A stretch of DNA of 64,000 nt from Methanospirillum hungatei (GCF_019263745.1 NZ_CP077107.1:1798001-1862000), one strand, 5' to 3'. Shown: positions 34,133-43,025, counted from the first letter of the stretch. Notes: generated by a model from the sequence alone, not told the origin. Made by a program: numbers and translations.

Positions 34133-35413
34133 TTATGGTATAGTAATGGCCTTTACTGCTGTTCCTTTTCCATGCTCGCCAGATATTGTCAGCCCAACAT
34201 GATAGGTGCCAGGACCGGCATAGATGTGAACAGGATTTCGTTCCCAGGAGGTATACCCGTCACCAAAATCCCAGAAGAATACGGTGGGTGTACCTTCTGA
34301 TGTTTCCCGAAATGTAATCGTTGCCGGATCATCCGGATGAGGAGTCCAGGAATATGATGCACGATATACCCTGATAACTTCAGAATCAGATGCCTGCCCG
34401 CACATATTTGACACAATATACCTGACCTGATACATACCTGGGTTTTCATACCGGTGAGAAAACGCTCCGGTCTGGTTTATCGTTGTGCCATCTCCCAGTA
34501 TCCAAACACCAGACACGGGATTAGTCATTACATTACCACTCGAACGCTGGGAAAACCTGACTTCAAGGGGTGCATATCCGGATTTTGGATCAATATTGAT
34601 TGATGTATCCAGTGCAGGAACAGTACCTGCAGATGCCTGTTTATTCATAAGTGACCACATCTGATTTGTTGCATCAGATGGATAGGTGATAGTTACCGCA
34701 TCACGATGAACTCCGGGTAAGAATATATCCGGCTGACCTCGGTCTGCTTCTCCAGGATAAAACCGGTTCTGCTCACCTATGGGAACTGAAACCGGGTGAT
34801 CATGTCTGGATATATAACCAAATCTTGCAGTATATGTGCCATCTGCATTCTGGCAGACAAATCCGGCCTCGGGTATCAACATCTCGGGATTAGGTGTTCC
34901 TGCCGGTTTTGGAGTGGTTGTTCCTTTCATTGAGGAGATTGTGTCCGGAGATTTGGATGCTGTCAGGCTGTACCTGTTTAAAATTGAGGTAACATCCTCC
35001 TGATCGATGATGTACTGCGCCCCCACCATTCGTTCTGTGTTTCCATCCCAGGAAAGAAACCGTATCATCGCAGGTTTTGAGCCGGTCGGAGACACCCCGG
35101 TGAACGTGTAGGTTTTCGGATCTGGCTTCAATTCAGATGGATAGTCCTGAAATGAATAGGTCCGGTTTGTATCATCAAACCAGAGTATTCTGACTATCCA
35201 TGAGGATGGTTTGTCTGATTCAATACTATTATTTGCATCATAGGGAGAATTCCAGGATTTATCGGTAGAGAAATCCGGACCCTGCCCGGAGGTAAAAAAA
35301 AGAGATATTCCAGCAGCGATAATGAGTGATATAAGAATGATGATAAGGACGAAATGATACTGGTTATCCATTGGATCCATAACAGTTCTTACATCTTTTA
35401 CACCATATGCCAT
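34133..35413 (-). CDS. Membrane-anchored surface protein with two PKD domains
   Basis: This 426-residue protein has one N-terminal helix (about 20-40; HFVLIIILISLIIAAGISLFF) that works as an uncleaved anchor or signal. An unrecognised extracellular part (45-255) follows, then two PKD domains (about 265-345 and 350-426). They end in the typical F-x-H-x-Y strand (GAFSHRYENPGMYQVRYIV) and WDFGDGYTSWERNPVHIY. PKD domains mediate protein or carbohydrate contacts on archaeal surfaces. Start options are the ATG at 35413 or ATGs at 35380 and 35371. The gene is divergent from the M13 peptidase, 43 bases apart. Confidence 0.85.
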   Translation of the reverse strand: MAYGVKDVRTVMDPMDNQYHFVLIIILISLIIAAGISLFFTSGQGPDFSTDKSWNSPYDANNSIESDKPSSWIVRILWFDDTNRTYSFQDYPSELKPDPKTYTFTGVSPTGSKPAMIRFLSWDGNTERMVGAQYIIDQEDVTSILNRYSLTASKSPDTISSMKGTTTPKPAGTPNPEMLIPEAGFVCQNADGTYTARFGYISRHDHPVSVPIGEQNRFYPGEADRGQPDIFLPGVHRDAVTITYPSDATNQMWSLMNKQASAGTVPALDTSINIDPKSGYAPLEVRFSQRSSGNVMTNPVSGVWILGDGTTINQTGAFSHRYENPGMYQVRYIVSNMCGQASDSEVIRVYRASYSWTPHPDDPATITFRETSEGTPTVFFWDFGDGYTSWERNPVHIYAGPGTYHVGLTISGEHGKGTAVKAITIP

Positions 35414-35456
35414 GATGGCTTCCCATCAAATCCATGTTTTGCAGGAATATCACACC

Positions 35457-37580
35457 ATGAATATAAGAAATAACCGATTTCAAAAATTTTCGCGCAAGAT
35501 ACATGCTGAAAAAAAACAAGAATATCTCATACCCGTGAGAATCACAGGTTTTTTTGTCCTGGTTTTCACAGGTATTTTCCTATCAGGATTCGGACATGCT
35601 GACATCGTCTCGACTGCATCACCACCAGGAATGAATCTCTCAATCGATCCTGGTGAAGACTTCTTTTCATATGCAAATTATTACTGGGTACAGGACCATC
35701 CGGTACCACCTGAGAACACCTTCTACACTGCATTTGAAGAAGTGAAAGACACCGTTGATACCCGTGTCAGAGAACTTGTTGAGGATGCTTCCCTAGACTA
35801 TGGAGCTGAAGATGGAACACCCCGGCAACTTCTCGGATCCTTTTACCGGGCGGCCATGAATGACCGGCTAAATGCTGAAGTTGGTCTGACACCTGTACAG
35901 GATGATCTTGAAGAGATTGAACGTGCACAAAATAGAGCTGAGGTGAGGAGAGTTGCATCAAATTTAACTGCACGTGGGCTTGATCCTTTTTTTATTCTCT
36001 ATATAGATGAAAATCCTCAAAAGAGAAAGGAGCTTATCGCAGTTATTGAGACTGGAGATTTCACCATCCGGTTTCCACCATATTATGAACTTGAATTTGA
36101 TGAGGCTAAACGAGTTCAAAATGAGATGAAGAAGTACATCATCTCAACATGTACGAATCAGGGCATGGATTCTAACGCTGCTATTAACGCAGCAGATAAA
36201 ATATTCCGGATTGAGCGTCGTCTTGCACGTGCTGAGATGTTACTTAACACGTCACATTCAAGTTCGCCCCAGAACCTGAGTGAAGGAACATATAATGTAT
36301 CTGATCTGAACACTCTTTTTCCAGGCACCAACTGGGAAGCATTATTTGAGAGATCGGGAAGGCCTGATCTCAAAGAAGTGTACGTGATGAACCCGCACTA
36401 TCTTCAGGAAGTCGGCAGAATTCTATCTACAGAACCAGTTGATGATTTGAAACTATACCTTACCTGGCGGGTATTACAATTCGCAAGCCCATTTGCTTCT
36501 CCTGATATGCAGGAGGCTTATTATCAGTTCTATGACGAAAAACTCTCTAAAAAAGAGATCACTCCACAAAAAGACAGAGTTTTTGACATTCTGAACCTGT
36601 ACCTGGGAAATCCTATTGCCCATCTCTATGTTGATAAATATTTTAGTTCATCTGATAAAGCAAAAGCAGAAGATATTATCAAAAACATCAGGGAGGTAAT
36701 GAGAGAGCGGGTTCTCAATCTCTCCTGGATGAGTCAGGAAACGAAGGATACGGCTCTGCTTAAAATGTCGTACCTCAAAGAACAGGCAGGGTATCCTGAA
36801 GATTGGGGGGAGTACCAGAACCTGACGATCAGAGATCAATCATATCTTGAAAATATGCTCGCGTTAACTGAATATTTCACAAACGGTAGTCTTCAGTTAT
36901 CGGGAGAACCTTCTGATCCTGATGTCTGGTACGTGTCACCACATGGTGTTGAAGCTCATTATGATCTGGTTCATAACAGGATCGTTGTCCCGGCCGGTTT
37001 CTTAAATCCACCATTTTTTGATCCGTTGGTTGACGATGCATGGAATTATGGATCATTTGGTTGGGTCTACGGACACGAACTTACTCATATGATTGACATC
37101 GGAGGGCAGCAGTATAGTCCTGACGGGAAGAAAGAAAACTGGTGGACCGATGATGATGCAAATCAGTACTTCCATGCAGCATGGCCACTCATTGTCCAGG
37201 TGAATTCAACAAAGGTGCTTGACAACCTAACCTTGAACGGGACTCAGATGCTTATTGAAAGTTCAGCGGATCTCGGTGGTCTTACCCTTGCATATGATGC
37301 TTATATTCGTTCCAGACCGAATCCTGATACCCTTGATACTCCCGGATATGACGGGCTTACAGATCGGCAACGTTTTTTTGTCGCTTTTGCACAGGCACAG
37401 AGAGGAAATATTACTGATGATAACCTTCGTAACATTACCCAGACTGAAGACCACCCCTGGAATAAATTCAGAGTCAATATGATTCCATATCATCTCGAAG
37501 CTTTCTATACTGCATTTCCGGATATTAATCAAGGAGACTCGCTTTATTTGAATGAAAGTGAACGGGCACATCTCTGGTGA
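35457..37580 (+). CDS. M13-family zinc metallopeptidase (neprilysin-like)
   Basis: This is a 707-residue enzyme. Residues about 24-46 form a signal anchor (ITGFFVLVFTGIFLSGFG). The M13 N-terminal helical domain extends to about 480, and the catalytic domain holds the zinc motif HELTH (His540, Glu541, His544) and the third ligand Glu601 with Asp605 in ESSADLGG. The conserved C-terminal Cys-x-x-x-Trp of neprilysins is replaced by SERAHLW, so that disulfide is absent. Members cut peptides at the amino side of hydrophobic residues. The ATG at 35457 is preferred over 35412, which would overlap the divergent PKD gene start. It is probably exported or displayed on the cell surface. Confidence 0.93.
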   Translation: MNIRNNRFQKFSRKIHAEKKQEYLIPVRITGFFVLVFTGIFLSGFGHADIVSTASPPGMNLSIDPGEDFFSYANYYWVQDHPVPPENTFYTAFEEVKDTVDTRVRELVEDASLDYGAEDGTPRQLLGSFYRAAMNDRLNAEVGLTPVQDDLEEIERAQNRAEVRRVASNLTARGLDPFFILYIDENPQKRKELIAVIETGDFTIRFPPYYELEFDEAKRVQNEMKKYIISTCTNQGMDSNAAINAADKIFRIERRLARAEMLLNTSHSSSPQNLSEGTYNVSDLNTLFPGTNWEALFERSGRPDLKEVYVMNPHYLQEVGRILSTEPVDDLKLYLTWRVLQFASPFASPDMQEAYYQFYDEKLSKKEITPQKDRVFDILNLYLGNPIAHLYVDKYFSSSDKAKAEDIIKNIREVMRERVLNLSWMSQETKDTALLKMSYLKEQAGYPEDWGEYQNLTIRDQSYLENMLALTEYFTNGSLQLSGEPSDPDVWYVSPHGVEAHYDLVHNRIVVPAGFLNPPFFDPLVDDAWNYGSFGWVYGHELTHMIDIGGQQYSPDGKKENWWTDDDANQYFHAAWPLIVQVNSTKVLDNLTLNGTQMLIESSADLGGLTLAYDAYIRSRPNPDTLDTPGYDGLTDRQRFFVAFAQAQRGNITDDNLRNITQTEDHPWNKFRVNMIPYHLEAFYTAFPDINQGDSLYLNESERAHLW

Positions 37581-37584
37581 TTCG

Positions 37585-38040
37585 ATGAATAAAAATTGTA
37601 TAATCGTTTTGAGTGTTCTTCTCTGTGCTGGTTTAGGTATACTCTGTCCGGTACTGGCTCTAAGTGCACCAGATGTAGGGCAGGAGGGAAATGCTGGCAA
37701 TCTAATCATGAGTGTTCAGACTGATCGTGCATACTACGCACCAGGTGACATCATCCGTATCAAAGGAACGATTGTGGATGGGAATAAACAGCCAGTGATT
37801 GCTGACCTTCTTTTTCAATTCCAGGAGATGAATAAAACAGGTAGTTCAGGTACTGATGGATCTTTTCTTGTAACTGTTCCCATATCCCTTGTAGAACCTG
37901 AAAACATGTACAGATTAGTTATATCTTCGCAAAAAGACGGATTTCCAGGGAGAAATATATCAATACCTATCATCATAATGGGTGAGCCTTCCTCCCTTGC
38001 CCCCGTCCCAACAATTCCAGATGAATTTACCACTACCTGA
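37585..38040 (+). CDS. Small secreted protein with MG2/Ig-like domain
   Basis: This is a 151-residue exported protein. Residues 1-27 are a signal peptide (NKNCIIVLSVLLCAGLG), followed by one beta domain (about 40-135) whose start, TDRAYYAPGDIIRIKGTIVD, resembles alpha-2-macroglobulin MG2 domains. The start at 37585 is set by GGTGAT three bases upstream, which overlaps the stop codon of the M13 peptidase. Coupled translation suggests the two work together, maybe as inhibitor or partner of the peptidase (inference from MG2 likeness and coupling). Its end overlaps the opposing TPR gene by eight bases. Confidence 0.75.
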   Translation: MNKNCIIVLSVLLCAGLGILCPVLALSAPDVGQEGNAGNLIMSVQTDRAYYAPGDIIRIKGTIVDGNKQPVIADLLFQFQEMNKTGSSGTDGSFLVTVPISLVEPENMYRLVISSQKDGFPGRNISIPIIIMGEPSSLAPVPTIPDEFTTT

Positions 38041-39601
38041 CTTTTACCAAGGAAGAATCAATGGTTCTGACCCGGTAAGAATACTCTTTTTCCAGAGCAG
38101 AGCGAATGATGACTTCACTTTTTTCAGCTCGTTCCCACCCGCCATTATATGATTGCCAGATAGGGGATGTTACATAGGAGTTCGTGAGAGGATCATACCC
38201 CATTATGAGAAGAAGAGAGGCATCGGCACCCCGGTCCTTCGCAACGATGTCACCATCCTTATACAACGGTTGTGTTCCAGGTGGAGAGGATTCTTCACCA
38301 ATGCCAACCTGACTTAACGCAATTCTGGTTTCCCGAACTGGATATGAGCGTTCGAATTCACTCCGATCCTTCCATTCAGAGAGAGCATCCGGACGGTACC
38401 CCCATTCACCTGAATGATACTTATACAGGTTATCAAATGCATATTCATCTGTTCCTGAATCAAATCCGAGGACAACAAAAGCCTCTTCAGATGAACTTTT
38501 TGATGAAGAGACAACATCCCCAGGCACATACAAGGGGCCTATCCCTGATGATGAGTCATTTCGGACAGCCTGATAGGGAATGTCTGGACTTAACATTCCT
38601 TCTGCCGGAATCAGGAGCATTGCGGATTTAATAGAAGATTGTTCAGTCTCCTGCATACTCATATTTTGTGCTGAATTCGGTTGAATAAAGAAAAGCCCTT
38701 CATTTCGCCGGTTTAACGATTGAATCCTGTATTGATTGTCAGGTAATAAATCAGAAACTAAGAGATAAGAACCACTTTCATTAATCAGTATGTCACCGGT
38801 TTTGTATTGTGGATCATATGGAATCAGAACTGGAGTTATATTCATGACTGCGGTCTCATTTACCAGTACAGGAAGGATAATTTTCTGATTCAGGACAGGT
38901 CTTTCAGAATCATCCACATAACGTGCAGATAACCGGATGGTGACCGTGTTATCATCAGAAATCGGATATAAGTCCTCATGAGGTATTCCAAGGGTGGATC
39001 CTTTGCTGGTACCCAGATTTCGCGGTAATCCACTTAACGAATGAATCGTCTGATTGTTGCCGGTTAAAAGAAATTCGGCAACCTTTTCCAGCCCGGCGCC
39101 TCCATTATTTCTGACAAGAATCAGATCATCCAGTTGTTCGATTGAAATCTGAATATCACCAGCAGATGTTGCGAGAGGTTCTGGCTGGAAGAAAGGTGGG
39201 ATAATTACTGCAAGGAGTGCAATTAGTATCAATAACAACAGGATTCCACCGAACAGATATGGAGCAGACAGTCCAAAGGGAAGATTGGCAGGAAGTGAGA
39301 AATATCCTGATGAAAGCAACTCCTTCATGTCTTTTTTAACATGTGAAGAGTTTTTGACACGATTTCTTTCATATACTGCATTCCCCTGATCAAGAATGAG
39401 CGCATTTTCAAAACATACATCTGCATCCTGATATTTTCCCATCTTTGTTAATACGACACCAAGGGCGTTCCAGGCACGATGATCATGCTCATCAGTTTCA
39501 ACGACCTGCATCAGATGATGAGACGCCTGACTGAGATCTCCCCTCCGATATGCTTCAATTCCTTTTTTATAAATATCCTGTATCTCTTCGTCACCCACCA
39601 T
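38033..39601 (-). CDS. TPR membrane protein with internally repeated extracellular module
   Basis: This is a 522-residue protein. Residues 1-85 hold two TPR-like helix pairs (cytoplasmic). One membrane helix lies at 113-136, and the rest is predicted to be outside. Residues 150-255 resemble a beta sandwich. Then a module of about 70 residues seems to occur three times (from about 265, 357 and 446). Each begins Y-x-x/P-GD-I/V-[LV] followed by a hydrophobic strand, and copies 2 and 3 share LGFDSGTDEY / MGYDPLTNSY. I do not recognise this module. The gene lies tail to tail with the MG2-like gene. Confidence 0.75.
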   Translation of the reverse strand: MVGDEEIQDIYKKGIEAYRRGDLSQASHHLMQVVETDEHDHRAWNALGVVLTKMGKYQDADVCFENALILDQGNAVYERNRVKNSSHVKKDMKELLSSGYFSLPANLPFGLSAPYLFGGILLLLILIALLAVIIPPFFQPEPLATSAGDIQISIEQLDDLILVRNNGGAGLEKVAEFLLTGNNQTIHSLSGLPRNLGTSKGSTLGIPHEDLYPISDDNTVTIRLSARYVDDSERPVLNQKIILPVLVNETAVMNITPVLIPYDPQYKTGDILINESGSYLLVSDLLPDNQYRIQSLNRRNEGLFFIQPNSAQNMSMQETEQSSIKSAMLLIPAEGMLSPDIPYQAVRNDSSSGIGPLYVPGDVVSSSKSSSEEAFVVLGFDSGTDEYAFDNLYKYHSGEWGYRPDALSEWKDRSEFERSYPVRETRIALSQVGIGEESSPPGTQPLYKDGDIVAKDRGADASLLLIMGYDPLTNSYVTSPIWQSYNGGWERAEKSEVIIRSALEKEYSYRVRTIDSSLVKVR

Positions 39602-39766
39602 TACAAATCCCCCTTAACCTGAAATTATCCTCTCATATTTATTTCAGAATACCAAGAAGAGTTCTCTTCTCACCCAATACCGGGTATAAGGAGAGGAGAC
39701 TATTTAATATTTTATCGGTTCTATGCTACATCAGATAAAAAATGATTCATATATTCAGTGAAGAAC

Positions 39767-39776
39767 CTTTATATTC
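39767..39776 (+). promoter_or_regulatory. TATA box of the dockerin-cohesin operon
   Basis: CTTTATATTC predicts a start of transcription near 39797-39800, just ahead of the GGGGGAG ribosome binding site (39800-39806) of the dockerin gene. An inverted repeat overlaps its downstream side. Confidence 0.5.
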
Positions 39777-39791
39777 GCTATTCCCGAATAT
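39771..39791. promoter_or_regulatory. Inverted repeat overlapping the dockerin promoter
   Basis: ATATTCG (39771-39777) and CGAATAT (39785-39791) form a perfect 7-bp inverted repeat with a seven-base spacer. It covers the space from the TATA box toward the start site, where a bound repressor would block the polymerase. Confidence 0.4.
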
Positions 39792-39815
39792 TTCTAAATG
39801 GGGGAGTGTACCGCG

Positions 39816-41396
39816 ATGAGACATTACTTTTTAATTCTATGTATCCTGGCATGTATTCCGGTGATGGTATGTGGAGCATCACCAGGAGATATCCTGAAAA
39901 ATCAGGTGTTGGGTCTTCCGAATATACCTGAATGGGGTTATGGGCTTGATACTTCACCTGATGGGAACACAACTGTCTGTGGAGTTGCATATCCGGATGA
40001 TTCAGTTGATCTCGGTGAACTTGGAAACGGAGATGCCTGGGTAATCAGGTTTGATTCAAACGGAACTATACTCTGGGAAAAATTATTCGGAGGGAATGAA
40101 ACTGATTATGCCCTTTCAGTCAGAAATCTCCCAGACGGAGGAGCGGCAGTCATCGGAACCACTGGATCATACAACGGGGATGTCAGCGGGTATCATGGAA
40201 ACGGAGATCTGTGGTTCATCAATCTTGGGCCAGATGGTAATATCCGATGGGATCAGGCACTTGGTGGTGACCTGATCGATGAGGGATCTGATATTGCGGT
40301 GCTACCAGATGGCGGATATATATTATGTGGCTACTCCATGTCCTCAAATGGAAATCTTCGAAGACATCTTGGGGGTGGCGATCTGTGGCTTGTCAGACTG
40401 GATAAAGATGGGAACCTTCTTTGGCAACAGACATATGGTGGAAGCAGACGGGATAGTGGAACCAGCGTAACAATAACTGGTGACAATGCCATTGTTGCAT
40501 GTGGTAACACCAACTCCACTGATGGTATGGTATCAGGTAACCGGACCAGCAGTGATGTCTGGATAATTAAGACAGATATGAATGGAACCTTGTTATGGGA
40601 GCAGTCTTTTGGTGGATCAGCACTTGACTGGGGGCATTCAGTTATTGAACTGGCCTCTGGTGACCTGATGGTTGCGGCAGTCACAGCATCTGATGATGGA
40701 GATATTGTAAAAAACAACGGAGCAGGGGACATCTGGCTTATGCGTCTCGCCCCTGATGGAACAATTATCTGGAACCAGACATACGGGGGCAGTTTTAGTG
40801 ATAATGTCTGGAAACTGGAGCCGTCTCCTGGAGGTGGAGCATATCTGGTGGGTGACAGTTATTCTGTTGACGGACACTTTGCCGGAAATCATGGAGAATC
40901 AGATCTCCTGATAGGTGAGGTTGATGGAGATGGAAAATTGATCTGGCACCGACAGATTGGAGGATCTTCTGTTGACCGGGGATCATGGGTCAAAAGAACC
41001 AATGCAGATACCCTTGTAGTAACCGGGATGACTGCTTCTTCAGATGGCGATGTCTCTGGTGATCACGCTCTGGGTGATCTCTGGATTCTTGAAGTGGAAG
41101 GCAGTAGATATGAGAACACCAATAAATCAGAGCAGGTTCAGACCTCTACGCCCATTACTCGTTCACCGATTGGTCCACTCAACGGAGACGGACCAGTACC
41201 AACCGACCCTGACGGAGATGGCAAGTATGAAGATCTCAATGGGAATAAAGAGATGGATTTACAGGATCCTACAGTTTTCTTCAAATATTTTGCCTGGCTT
41301 CAGACTCAGGAATATGCCGATGCGTTTGATTTTAATGAGAATGGGGCACTGGATTTGAGTGATGTTCAGGCCCTGTTTGCGGAGATTCAATCATGA
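39816..41396 (+). CDS. Secreted beta-propeller protein with C-terminal dockerin
   Basis: This is a 526-residue exported protein. Residues 1-21 are a signal peptide (RHYFLILCILACIPVMVCG). About 30-435 hold six to seven propeller blades, each with D-[LVI]-W...G-x-[IL]-x-W...GG. After a Thr/Pro linker comes a dockerin: two calcium loops, DLNGNKEMDLQD (473-484) and DFNENGALDLSD (505-516), with Asp/Asn at positions 1, 3, 5 and 12. Dockerins bind cohesins. The next gene, overlapping by four bases (ATGA), encodes a cohesin-like protein. The ATG at 39816 is chosen for its strong GGGGAG site rather than the upstream in-frame codon at 39798. Confidence 0.88.
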   Translation: MRHYFLILCILACIPVMVCGASPGDILKNQVLGLPNIPEWGYGLDTSPDGNTTVCGVAYPDDSVDLGELGNGDAWVIRFDSNGTILWEKLFGGNETDYALSVRNLPDGGAAVIGTTGSYNGDVSGYHGNGDLWFINLGPDGNIRWDQALGGDLIDEGSDIAVLPDGGYILCGYSMSSNGNLRRHLGGGDLWLVRLDKDGNLLWQQTYGGSRRDSGTSVTITGDNAIVACGNTNSTDGMVSGNRTSSDVWIIKTDMNGTLLWEQSFGGSALDWGHSVIELASGDLMVAAVTASDDGDIVKNNGAGDIWLMRLAPDGTIIWNQTYGGSFSDNVWKLEPSPGGGAYLVGDSYSVDGHFAGNHGESDLLIGEVDGDGKLIWHRQIGGSSVDRGSWVKRTNADTLVVTGMTASSDGDVSGDHALGDLWILEVEGSRYENTNKSEQVQTSTPITRSPIGPLNGDGPVPTDPDGDGKYEDLNGNKEMDLQDPTVFFKYFAWLQTQEYADAFDFNENGALDLSDVQALFAEIQS

Positions 41397-42385
41397 AATA
41401 TCGTATAATCTGTATTGTACTGCTTTTTGCAGCAGTTTTTATGATCACGCTTACGAGTGGAGCAGTCATATCAATGGCTCCGGTTACTTTAAATCCTGGA
41501 AGTTCGGGTACCACAAGTCTCATTCTTGACACTGCCCCGACAGGGATTTCCGGATATCAGATGAAAGTTTCTTCAGATAATCCGACAGTTGTATCAATAA
41601 CTAATGTTACATTTCCACAATGGGCATCCCTTTCCGAAGCAGTTCCGGGAGAAGCAGGTGTGTATGCTCTTCGCGCTATCGATCTGAATAGTGGTGTGGA
41701 AGCCGGAGCTTCATCCATTACCCTGGCTACATTATCTCTTCAGGCATCAGGGGAAGGAAATGCCAAAATAACTATTCAAAATCTGATTATTGATGATGAT
41801 GCCGGGAGTCAGGTTCAGGCAGAGAGTACACAGGGATCCATTACCGTAGGAAGTGGAGATACAACACCCACACCAGCACCTACATCTGGACCTGCACCCC
41901 GGGATATTCAAATCAATCTGAAACCCGGGTGGAATCTCATTAACATTCCTGTGCTGCCATCTCCGGGATTTGAGACTGCAGAGATATTTAAAAATGTTCA
42001 AAGCGGCGGGCATTCTATGCTGACCTATGATAAGACAGGTTGGGTGACAATTGGAAAGGAGCATATCCTGAGCCCAATGACAGGATACTGGGTTTATACA
42101 ACAACCCCGGTTATGATCCCCCTGAAGATTCAGGAAGGTGTCATTGAATCAAAATTCCTCGCTCCTGGCTGGAACCTTGCAGGCATTACCGGAACAACAG
42201 AAAGAGCGCCTGAATCGGCACTTTCAGGTCTATCAACCTGGACATATCTCGTTACATTTGACAGTTCATCACAACAATATCGGGACGCAACAATGAAAGA
42301 TGCACAGAGCCAGTCAGTGCTCAATCCGTTCGAAGGATTCTGGATATATGTGGATTCACCAGGAACGATCAGCCCGGTCGCCTGA
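41393..42385 (+). CDS. Secreted protein with cohesin-like domain and two GWNL repeats
   Basis: This is a 330-residue exported protein. Residues 1-23 are a signal peptide. Residues 24-152 form a cohesin-like beta sandwich (VTLNPGSSGTTSLILDTAP, ISGYQMKVSSDNPTVVSI, ASSITLATLSLQASGEGNAKIT). A Thr/Pro linker follows (155-168). The C-terminal half has two related modules, each starting PGWNL (178, 258) and ending GYWVY or GFWIY (231, 315). No anchor is seen. It is translationally coupled to the dockerin protein, and a Ca-dependent cohesin-dockerin complex is the simplest reading. The cohesin call rests on pattern, not a search. Confidence 0.75.
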   Translation: MKYRIICIVLLFAAVFMITLTSGAVISMAPVTLNPGSSGTTSLILDTAPTGISGYQMKVSSDNPTVVSITNVTFPQWASLSEAVPGEAGVYALRAIDLNSGVEAGASSITLATLSLQASGEGNAKITIQNLIIDDDAGSQVQAESTQGSITVGSGDTTPTPAPTSGPAPRDIQINLKPGWNLINIPVLPSPGFETAEIFKNVQSGGHSMLTYDKTGWVTIGKEHILSPMTGYWVYTTTPVMIPLKIQEGVIESKFLAPGWNLAGITGTTERAPESALSGLSTWTYLVTFDSSSQQYRDATMKDAQSQSVLNPFEGFWIYVDSPGTISPVA

Positions 42386-42394
42386 AACAAACCC

Positions 42395-42409
42395 CTATAT
42401 TTTTATAAG
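42395..42409 (+). promoter_or_regulatory. TATA box of the small anchored surface protein
   Basis: CTATATTTTTATAAG places the start of transcription near 42429-42433, directly before the ATG at 42434. This supports a leaderless start at 42434, although a second ATG at 42449 has GGAG nine bases before it. Confidence 0.5.
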
Positions 42410-42433
42410 TCCTTTTCATAAGACATATTCAGA

Positions 42434-42970
42434 ATGGAGATCCGTACCATGTACTACAAAATTGGAGTAATACTCCTGTTCTTTACAGTTCTTGTGGCCG
42501 GTGTTTCTGCAATCCCCCCGCTGCCATATGAGTTCTATGGAAACGCTACCATGAATGATACCCCTGTCGATGCAGGCACAGTCATTCTTGCCAAAATCAA
42601 TGGCACTGAAGTAGGGAATGTGACTACAACAAAAGCAGGATCCTATGGGGGACCAGACACATTTGACCGCCGGCTGGTTGTCAATGGAGCAGAGGATCAG
42701 ATTGGGCAGTATATTACCTTCTGGATCGGTGATAAGCAGGCAGCTGAAAAAGTAAAACTGTACGCAGGAGAATCACAGCGGCTTGATCTTACCTTTATTC
42801 CAGGAAAAGAAGGGAGTATTGATAAATCAGTTACGCCATCACAATCAGGGACAATAGCGGATGTTCCTACAGATGTTGATACCCCAGTTGCAACTGAGAC
42901 AAAAGCACCCCTGTTCATTGCACCATTTGCTGCAGGACTTGCTCTGCTGCTTCTGAGACGCAGGGAATAA
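42434..42970 (+). CDS. Small secreted protein with C-terminal anchor
   Basis: This is a 178-residue protein. Residues 5-27 are a signal peptide (KIGVILLFFTVLVAGVSA). A beta domain (30-125) resembles carboxypeptidase-regulatory or DUF11-like folds (YGNATMNDTPVDAGTVILAKINGTEVG). A Ser/Thr/Asp-rich stalk follows, then a C-terminal helix (APLFIAPFAAGLALLLL) ending RRRE. The helix plus Arg tail is the pattern of archaeal sorted or membrane-anchored surface proteins. It follows the cohesin gene but has its own promoter. Confidence 0.8.
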   Translation: MEIRTMYYKIGVILLFFTVLVAGVSAIPPLPYEFYGNATMNDTPVDAGTVILAKINGTEVGNVTTTKAGSYGGPDTFDRRLVVNGAEDQIGQYITFWIGDKQAAEKVKLYAGESQRLDLTFIPGKEGSIDKSVTPSQSGTIADVPTDVDTPVATETKAPLFIAPFAAGLALLLLRRRE

Positions 42971-42995
42971 TCCTGCGTTTTCACTCCCGCTTCTC

Positions 42996-43004
42996 TTTTA
43001 TATA
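42996..43004 (+). promoter_or_regulatory. TATA box of the glutaredoxin-TrxR fusion
   Basis: TTTTATATA lies 22-30 bases before the ATG at 43026, so the transcript is probably leaderless. No ribosome binding site is visible. Confidence 0.55.
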
Positions 43005-43025
43005 CCAGATACATATCTATCCCAT

